A stretch of DNA of 64,000 bases from JAJTZA01 sp041744075 (GTDB taxonomy: Bacteria > Verrucomicrobiota > Verrucomicrobiia > Chthoniobacterales > Terrimicrobiaceae), in contig JBGTLQ010000014.1 of NCBI GenBank assembly GCA_041744075.1, positions 5,454 to 69,453 on the forward strand. Reading direction: 5' to 3'. Numbering within the stretch: position 1 is the stretch's first letter; each line of letters starts with the position of its first letter. The notes beneath the pieces were generated by a model, which was not told the DNA's origin, ran no database searches, and was given only the letters and a program-made list of their open reading frames with translations. Positions 60,995-64,000 of this stretch are shown piece after piece. Made by a program: the position numbers and the translations under genes.

Positions 60995-61243
60995 TTGAAT
61001 CAAAGAAAAAAATAATCCAAACCAAGCGATCCAGCGAAACACTACCTGATGTCATACCGGATGCTAATCCCCGCTTCGCAGGGGCATCAGCCACGCCAGC
61101 GTGCAGTGACCGCTGATCGCGGACGCCATGAACACCTATCCATTCAAACCTAAAAGGTCTGTATGCTGGTATGACAGAGCCCAAGTGAATATATGCACGC
61201 GATGGCAATTGAACACAGCAAAGCCAGTATTTTTTACAATACG

Positions 61244-62245
61244 ATGAGTCAAATTTTTCCAGTCACTTACTCCACCCCCTCCGCGGAAGCTCTGAAAAGC
61301 GTCGTGCAGGGAGATTATCAAATCGGTTTGGTTACCGATTGTCGATTCCTCCACCGTGGTTTGAATGACACTTTCTTGGTCGCCACCGAAACAGCGAAGT
61401 TCATTTTTCGTGTTTACCGGATCGGATGGCGTCAGCTTTCCGATATTTTATACGAATTAGAAGTTCTCCTGCACTTAAGTGCTCAAGATGTTTCTGTGTC
61501 AACACCTGTGATGAGAAAGGATGGAGGCTTTGCGGGTATCCTCGAAGCACCCGAAGGCTTACGCCACGGTGTGCTTTTCTTGTATGTTCCAGGCAAGGAA
61601 CCCGCCTTGGATATCGAGCCGCAATCTGAGCTCTACGGCAGGGCGGTTGCCAAGGTGCATGCAAAGAGTGAGACATTTAGTAGCTCTCACAAGCGTTTCC
61701 AGCTCGACCTGGACCACTTACTGAACATGCCCGTTCGGACCATTAAACCTTTTTTGTCTCACCGCAAGGACGACTGGGAATATGTGAAGCGTCTTGCCGA
61801 CAAACTAGGCAGACGGCTTGAAAAGCTTCCCCTCGAAAAACTTGAGCAGGGCTTTTGACACGGAGATTTCCATGGTGCAAACGGTCATCTGGATGATGGC
61901 CATGTGACATTTTTTGATTTCGACTGCTGCGGATTCGGCTGGCGGGCGTATGACATCGCCGTCTTTCGCTGGGGTGCTCGTCTGAATGGGAAAGAGATGG
62001 AGCGCTGGTATGCATTTCTTCGCGGATATCAGAACGAACGCCCGTTGAACGATCTGGACGTTGAGGCAACGGATATCTTTGTCGCGATGCGTCATCTTTG
62101 GCTTATGGACCTGCATATCCGAATGGGGCGTGATGCCGGATATGGTTTTCTGAATGATCGGTATTTCGATCGTGGTCTTGAGTTTCTACGTAAGTGGGAG
62201 GAAGAATACTTGGTTGAAGGAGTTGAGAGAGCGGGAGACCAATGA
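61244..62245 (+). pseudogene. Aminoglycoside-phosphotransferase-like kinase with in-frame TGA
   Basis: 334 codons in one frame, interrupted only by TGA at 61856-61858 (codon 205). The N-terminal part FPVTYSTPSAEALKSVV, RGLNDTFLVATETAKFIFRV and the part after TGA, HGDFHGANGHLDDGHVTFFD then FDCCGFGWRAYDIAVFRW, give the normal APH-fold kinase with the catalytic HGDxHxxN loop. Related proteins usually have Cys (GFCHGD) at the stop position, so one base changes TGC/TGT to TGA. Most likely a recent nonsense mutation. A longer frame opens at 61193; the ATG at 61244 matches the family start. Substrate unknown. Confidence 0.75.
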
Positions 62246-62337
62246 ATTCAGAAAAACTCAGCGTTATCATTTCTCCATGGGGTAGCGATAAGCCCGACAC
62301 GCCGAAGTTCATCCGGCTTATCGAGCTGACCCAATGA
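62242..62337 (+). CDS. 31-residue open frame, possibly a remnant
   Basis: ATG overlaps the APH-like stop (ATGA). It reads MNSEKLSVIISPWGSDKPDT then PKFIRLIELTQ. No family is recognised. It could be a remnant of a longer gene or chance. Confidence 0.2.
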   Translation: MNSEKLSVIISPWGSDKPDTPKFIRLIELTQ

Positions 62338-62481
62338 CCCATTGGATATGGTGGCTACAATTTTTGGGCTGTTTCTGGATGATTTTTTGAAAAATACGAG
62401 AAATGCAACTAAATGACGCAGAGCAGGACTTTTCTGCTGGTTCCTACCAGCAAGTTGAATCTTCATACTCGGAAGGGAAGC

Positions 62482-63015
62482 ATGACGTTTTTAGCTGAAC
62501 CTCACATTGATTTGCAGGACGCCTTTCTTAAGATGTATCAAACTTATCAGGACCTTGCCGAAGTGGAGTGGTGCGCCTCCTATGCTGATGCCCTGGCTGA
62601 CTTTCCTCGATTTATCCGACGCCTTCAGGATGATTCCAAGGGTGTTGGAATCCCCTCTGACTGGGTTCCGACTTCCCATTTTTGGCTGGTTCATGAAGAT
62701 CGCCTCGGAGGGACTTTCCGGCTTCGTCACTGGCTGACGCCGGTTGTAGCAGAGCGAGCTGGGCATATCGGATACGATATTGCTCCACCGCTCCGTGGTC
62801 GGGGCCTAGGGCATGAAATTCTTCGTCTGGGGCTCATGGAAGCAAGGAAACTTGGAATTCACCAGGTCATGGCTATCTGCAGCGAAACAAATGTTCCGTC
62901 ACGGAAGGTTCTGATTCGACAAGCAAGAATGGAAGGTATTAGAGAGAATGGTGAGGTGGTCTATTGGCTCACAACTGAAATGCTCCGCAGTGTCACACTT
63001 CAACCGCAAACATGA
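62482..63015 (+). CDS. GNAT-family N-acetyltransferase
   Basis: 177 residues; AGGGAAG lies just upstream of the ATG. FLAEPHIDLQDAFLKMYQTY opens the fold, FWLVHEDRLGGTFRLRHWL and GHIGYDIAPPLRGRGLGHEI contain the acetyl-CoA loop (R-G-R-G-L-G), and ETNVPSRKVLIRQARMEGI follows. Substrate unknown, cytoplasmic. Its stop overlaps the start of a broken GFA-family gene. Confidence 0.88.
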   Translation: MTFLAEPHIDLQDAFLKMYQTYQDLAEVEWCASYADALADFPRFIRRLQDDSKGVGIPSDWVPTSHFWLVHEDRLGGTFRLRHWLTPVVAERAGHIGYDIAPPLRGRGLGHEILRLGLMEARKLGIHQVMAICSETNVPSRKVLIRQARMEGIRENGEVVYWLTTEMLRSVTLQPQT

Positions 63016-63273
63016 ATAAAAACGCACCTTTCTTCAGCGGTGGATGCCTGTGCTCTGTGGGGTGCGAGTATAACCTCACCAAAATATCTGACCCTTTATG
63101 TCGGCACTCTCGACGATACTTCCGAGTTGTACCCAGTCGGACACATCTGGACCTCGGACGCTCAACCGTGGATAGCAATCCCAAAGGAAGGTTTGATTTT
63201 CAAGGAAAGCCCGCCAAACATGGAGATCTTCGAGGAAGCGTGGGCATTGCTCACTCAGCGTGGTAAGCGCTAA
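63012..63273 (+). pseudogene. Broken GFA (CENP-V) family gene
   Basis: The first frame reads FFSGGCLCSVGCEYNLTKIS, the zinc-binding N-terminus of glutathione-dependent formaldehyde-activating-like enzymes. A different frame then continues YLTLYVGTLDDTSELYPVGH and IWTSDAQPWIAIPKEG, the C-terminal part of the same family. The central 40-50 residues with the other cysteines are missing, so a deletion with frame change has inactivated it. Confidence 0.7.
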
Positions 63274-63322
63274 ACGATACAGGTGTAGCTGATTCACTAA
63301 CGCGCAATATTCGCTCATTTAG

Positions 63323-63826
63323 ATGAAAATAAGACAATATCAGAAGGGCGAGGAAGAAGAGATCTGGGAAGTCTTCTTCCGCGCGACTCATGAATCAAAT
63401 GCAAGGGACTATCATTCTGACTTGCTCCACAGGTGGGCACCTGCAGACAAGGACATGAATGAGTGGCGGAATCGATTGGCTGAAAAGAAGCCGCTGATCG
63501 CCATTGTTGATAACAAGATTGCCGGAATGGCTGAACTCGAGGAGAGCGGCTTTATTGACCACTTCTATGTCCATCCGGTATTCCAGAACCGGGGCATTGG
63601 CTCTGCCCTACTTGAGAAGATAGAGTTAGATGCAGCCGACTTCGGATTGAGCTGTCTTTTTTCGGACGTCAGCATTACTGCCAAACCTTTCTTCGAAAAA
63701 CGCGGATTTGTTGTCACCGAAGCACGATCAAACGTGATCCTTGGGCACCATGCGCCCAATTTCTCCATGTCAAAGCCACTAAAAGCCAGCCATGCTGTTC
63801 AAAATCCAGCAAACTCACCGCTCTGA
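63323..63826 (+). CDS. GNAT-family N-acetyltransferase
   Basis: 167 residues. MKIRQYQKGEEEEIWEVFFR, IAGMAELEESGFIDHFYVHP and FQNRGIGSALLEKIELDAAD (acetyl-CoA loop Q-N-R-G-I-G-S) with KPFFEKRGFVVTEARSNVIL follow the GNAT order; closest in style to YafP-type enzymes. Substrate unknown. Confidence 0.88.
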   Translation: MKIRQYQKGEEEEIWEVFFRATHESNARDYHSDLLHRWAPADKDMNEWRNRLAEKKPLIAIVDNKIAGMAELEESGFIDHFYVHPVFQNRGIGSALLEKIELDAADFGLSCLFSDVSITAKPFFEKRGFVVTEARSNVILGHHAPNFSMSKPLKASHAVQNPANSPL

Positions 63827-63849
63827 GATCCGAAGACATTCCTACGATC

Positions 63850-64000
63850 ATGATATTAGACGGAAAATCCCTGGCGTCGGGAATGCAAGATCAGCAACGC
63901 AAGCGCGTTGCCGATCTCAAAGAACGATATGGCACCGTGCCAGCTTTGGCCACGATCCTCGTAGGCGACGATCCCGCCTCGGAGACTTACGTGCGAATGA
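63850..64000 (+). CDS. folD: Methylenetetrahydrofolate dehydrogenase/cyclohydrolase, partial
   Basis: Only the first 50 codons are in the window. MILDGKSLASGMQDQQ and LATILVGDDPASETYV are the FolD N-terminus and its conserved VGxDPAS-x-x-Y-V segment, where Tyr is part of the active site. It interconverts methylene- and formyl-tetrahydrofolate. Confidence 0.93.
   Translation, partial: MILDGKSLASGMQDQQRKRVADLKERYGTVPALATILVGDDPASETYVRM

Noticed and set aside
61065..61125. Hairpins GATGC...GGGGCATC and CCGC...GCGG
   Set aside because: Short, bulged stems without U tracts; not supported as terminators or repeats.
60590..63826. Row of small same-strand genes that looks like an integron cassette array
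   Set aside because: I looked for attC sites in the gaps (for example 63274-63322 and 62246-62481) and found no convincing paired core sites; no integrase in the window.
1..64000. CRISPR arrays, tRNA or rRNA genes, complete insertion sequences
   Set aside because: No regularly spaced repeats, cloverleaf-like sequence, rRNA signature or transposase frame was seen.

Overview
The window looks like a chromosomal segment of a Gram-negative bacterium of the PVC group, most probably Verrucomicrobiota. The reasons are an exosortase with a CTERM-like sorting motif, a free-standing SWIB domain protein, very long secreted RHS proteins with Ca-binding 'DxDGDG' segments, several secreted esterases, and Lgt plus lipoproteins. 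This placement is inference from gene content; there is no rRNA or tRNA in the window to confirm it. I see no CRISPR array, rRNA, complete insertion sequence or tRNA.

Layout. 0-8.2 kb: start of a GH4 alpha-galactosidase, a divergent AraC regulator, an orphan PIN toxin, uvrA coupled to a secreted TPR protein, an AbrB-Doc toxin-antitoxin pair and a SOUL protein. 8.2-22.2 kb: a minus-strand polymorphic-toxin locus. An XrtH-type exosortase and its membrane partner lie upstream of a 2,200-residue RHS protein. Downstream are two displaced RHS core-plus-toxin cassettes and a row of small immunity-like genes, ending in a CdiI-type gene. 22.3-30.7 kb: housekeeping genes on the plus strand (PfkB kinase, holA, GT4 glycosyltransferase, GNAT, lipoate ligase-like, AEC transporter, Zn peptidase, thiD) with SWIB and FmdB-like genes on the minus strand.

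30.7-36.4 kb: an XRE regulator facing a coupled run of secreted proteins of unknown function. 36.7-44.5 kb: secreted or periplasmic hydrolases (two paralogous SGNH-like proteins around a sialate O-acetylesterase, nitrilase, transglutaminase-like protein, lipase lipoprotein). 44.7-51.0 kb (minus): asnB, a ResB-type cytochrome c biogenesis protein and a copper-type P-ATPase with an extra C-terminal membrane module. 51.1-59.4 kb: GH16-like enzyme, epimerase, Na+/H+ antiporter, lipoprotein, VapBC, rpoN, lgt and fabV. 59.6-64 kb: an accessory stretch with Phd-YoeB, a DUF4279 protein, an interrupted aminoglycoside-phosphotransferase-like gene, a broken GFA gene, two GNATs and the start of folD.

The most unusual system is the exosortase/RHS locus. 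The RHS protein carries an internal CTERM-like motif directly followed by a second signal-peptide-like stretch, as if a sorted surface protein had been fused to an RHS toxin. The toxin tails of the three RHS cores differ (colicin E5-like, DUF4258-like, HExxH zincin-like), as expected for polymorphic toxins. One core carries an in-frame 80-bp repeat insertion flanked by a 5-bp duplication, and a second copy of that repeat lies beside the locus. A separate intergenic repeat family recurs at 8.4, 28 and 57 kb.
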